Shown: positions 62,433 to 64,000 of the stretch, piece by piece | Numbering within the stretch: position 1 is the first letter of the stretch | Layout: each line of letters opens with the position of its first letter | Assembly (NCBI GenBank): GCA_029237695.1 | Contig: CM055279.1 | Span: 20,401,919-20,465,918, forward strand | DNA: 64,000 bases | Reading direction: 5' to 3' | DNA from: Conchocele bisecta | Lineage: Eukaryota; Mollusca; Bivalvia; Lucinida; Thyasiridae | Notes under the pieces: generated by a model | The model's database searches: none | Seen by the model: only the letters and a program-made list of their open reading frames with translations | What the model was told of the DNA's origin: nothing | Translations under genes and position numbers: made by a program

Positions 62433-63931
62433 GAGTTGTGGGGGGGTATACTGGAATCAGGTTGTCCGTCCATGCGTCCGTCCGTGTGTGCATGCGTGCG
62501 TCCGTCCGTGCATCCGTAAACTTAACATCAGAGAAATATTGTTATAACTTCTATTTCCTTCATCCAAAATACTTAATATTTCACACATGCATTCTTGTAA
62601 GGTTCTACATGTACTACCATGCTGTGCCAAATCCACGACCGTCCAACCCTCGCTGATCCCAAGGTCAAGGTCAAATACTTAGTCTCTTTACAAAACTTAA
62701 CATCGGAGAAATATGTTATAACTTCTATTTCCTTCATCTAAAATGCTTAATATTTCACACATGCATTCCTGTAAAACTCTACTATCATGCTGTACCAAAT
62801 CCACGACCGTCCAACTCCCGCTGATCCCAAGGTCAAGGTCAAATCCTTAGTCTCTTTACAAAACTTAACATCGGAGAAATATGTTATAACTTCTATTTCC
62901 TTCATCTAAAATGCTTAATATTTCATACATGCATTCCTGTATGGCTCTACTACCATGCTGTGCCAAATCCACGGCTCTCCAACCCCCGCTGATCCCAAGG
63001 TCAAGATCAACTACTTAGTCTCTTTACAAAACTTAATTTCGGAGAAATATGTTATAACTTCTATTTCCTTCATCTAAAATGCTTAATATTTCATACATGC
63101 ATTCCTGTAAGGCTCTACTACCATGCTGTGACAAATCCACGACCGTCCAACCCCCGCTGATCCCAAGGTCAAGGTCAAATACGTTGTCCCTTTACAAAAC
63201 TTAACATCGGAGAAATATGTTATAACTTCTATTTCCTTCATCTAAAATGCTTAATATTTCATACATGCATTCCTGTATGGCTCTACTACCATGCTGTGCC
63301 AAATCCACGGCTCTCCAACCCCCGCTGATCCCAAGGTCAAGGTCAAATACTTAGTCTCTTTACAAAACTTAATTTCGGAGAAATATGTTATAACTTCTAT
63401 TTCCTTCATCTAAAATGCTTAATATTTCATACATGCATTCCTGTAAGGCTCTACTACCATGCTGTGCCAAATCCACGACCGTCCAACCCCCGCTGATCCC
63501 AAGGTCAAGGTCAAATATTTAGTCGCTTTACAAAACTTAACATCAGAGAAATATGTTATAACTTTTACTTCTTTCGTCGAAAATTTCTTAATATTTCATG
63601 CATGCATTCCTCTAAGGCTCTACTATTATGCTGTGACAAATACCCGCTGATCTCGAGGTCAAGGTCACATACTTAGTCTCCTTACAAAACTTAACATCAA
63701 AAAAATCGGTTATAACTTCTATTTCCTTGCTCGGATCTGCTTCACATTTCACACACGCATTGCTCCAATGGACCTCTACCAACCACCCTGTGACAAATTC
63801 ACATCCGTGCCGCCCCGCTAAGCCCAGAGTCAGGGTCACAAGCCCACACACTTGGAAAATGTTTACATATTTCGGGGTACCTGGGCCCACGCGGGGGGTA
63901 TTCCGTAAGCCTCACTTACTGACCAATCTAG
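62433..63931 (+). mobile_element. Helitron-like element with eight cores, GTAAGC hairpin, CTAG end
   Basis: Right half of the head only (GTTGTGGGGGGGTATACTGG), GTCC tract, eight cores with TTACAAAACTTAACATC near 62511, 62690, 62857, 63025, 63192, 63359, 63528 and 63683, and tail GTAAGC-CTC-ACTTAC, eight bases, CTAG (63928-63931), T. Same family as 14565-17585, here without internal insertions. Confidence 0.8.
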
Positions 63932-64000
63932 TTTCTGTTTGCCTTCACCTAATATCTTCATATCGCACAAGGGGATAACTAGAACTAGTTTTTAGCTCGA

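Overview
The window looks like intergenic or intronic DNA from a marine mollusc, most likely a bivalve. I infer this from AT-rich sequence with no operons, tRNA-derived SINEs with a Deu-type domain, and many non-autonomous rolling-circle (Helitron/Helentron-like) elements with a terminal hairpin, GTCC-type microsatellite and tandem cores of the sort described from bivalves. I cannot name the species. I find no host protein-coding gene, no complete tRNA or rRNA gene and no CRISPR. Nearly every long open frame is a microsatellite or tandem repeat read as protein. The only real coding homology is in decayed mobile elements: a Ty3/gypsy-type LTR retrotransposon (17648-22459) and a LINE reverse-transcriptase tail (11844-11990, minus).

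Layout. 1-8 kb: SINEs, TTAA-flanked MITEs and foldback repeats, including a Deu-type SINE with a 10-bp target duplication. 8-12 kb: one Helitron-like element opened by a MITE that was itself opened by another Helitron-like element, and by a 2-kb insertion holding the LINE remnant. 12.9-14 kb: a long tetranucleotide array. 14.5-22.5 kb: a small TTAA MITE split into three pieces by a 3-kb Helitron-like element (which carries a 1.16-kb palindrome with an exact 8-bp target duplication) and by the LTR retrotransposon (5-bp duplication). 22.9-25.3 kb: a 43-bp minisatellite and a 190-bp satellite. 25.7-35.5 kb: MITEs and Helitron-like heads. 35.6-38.6 kb: a terminal-inverted-repeat pair around an 800-bp CGGT-type array and a GC-rich CCGCC tract. 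39-47 kb: tandem-core Helitron-like elements. 47.4-48.2 kb: a 765-bp palindrome carrying an ATG plus splice-donor-like block. 49-52 kb: a Helitron-like array split by a 1.7-kb TA-flanked non-coding element. 52-64 kb: more of the same families, including a four-deep nest at 55.8-56.7 kb.

The elements interact by insertion rather than as pathways. Exact target duplications and rejoinable empty sites give a relative chronology: TTAA MITEs are hosts in several nests, and Helitron-like, hAT-like and LTR elements came later. The LTR retrotransposon has protease followed directly by integrase, with an RNase H-like end next to the 3' LTR. That is the Gmr1-type (Ty1/copia-like) pol order, with the middle of pol deleted.
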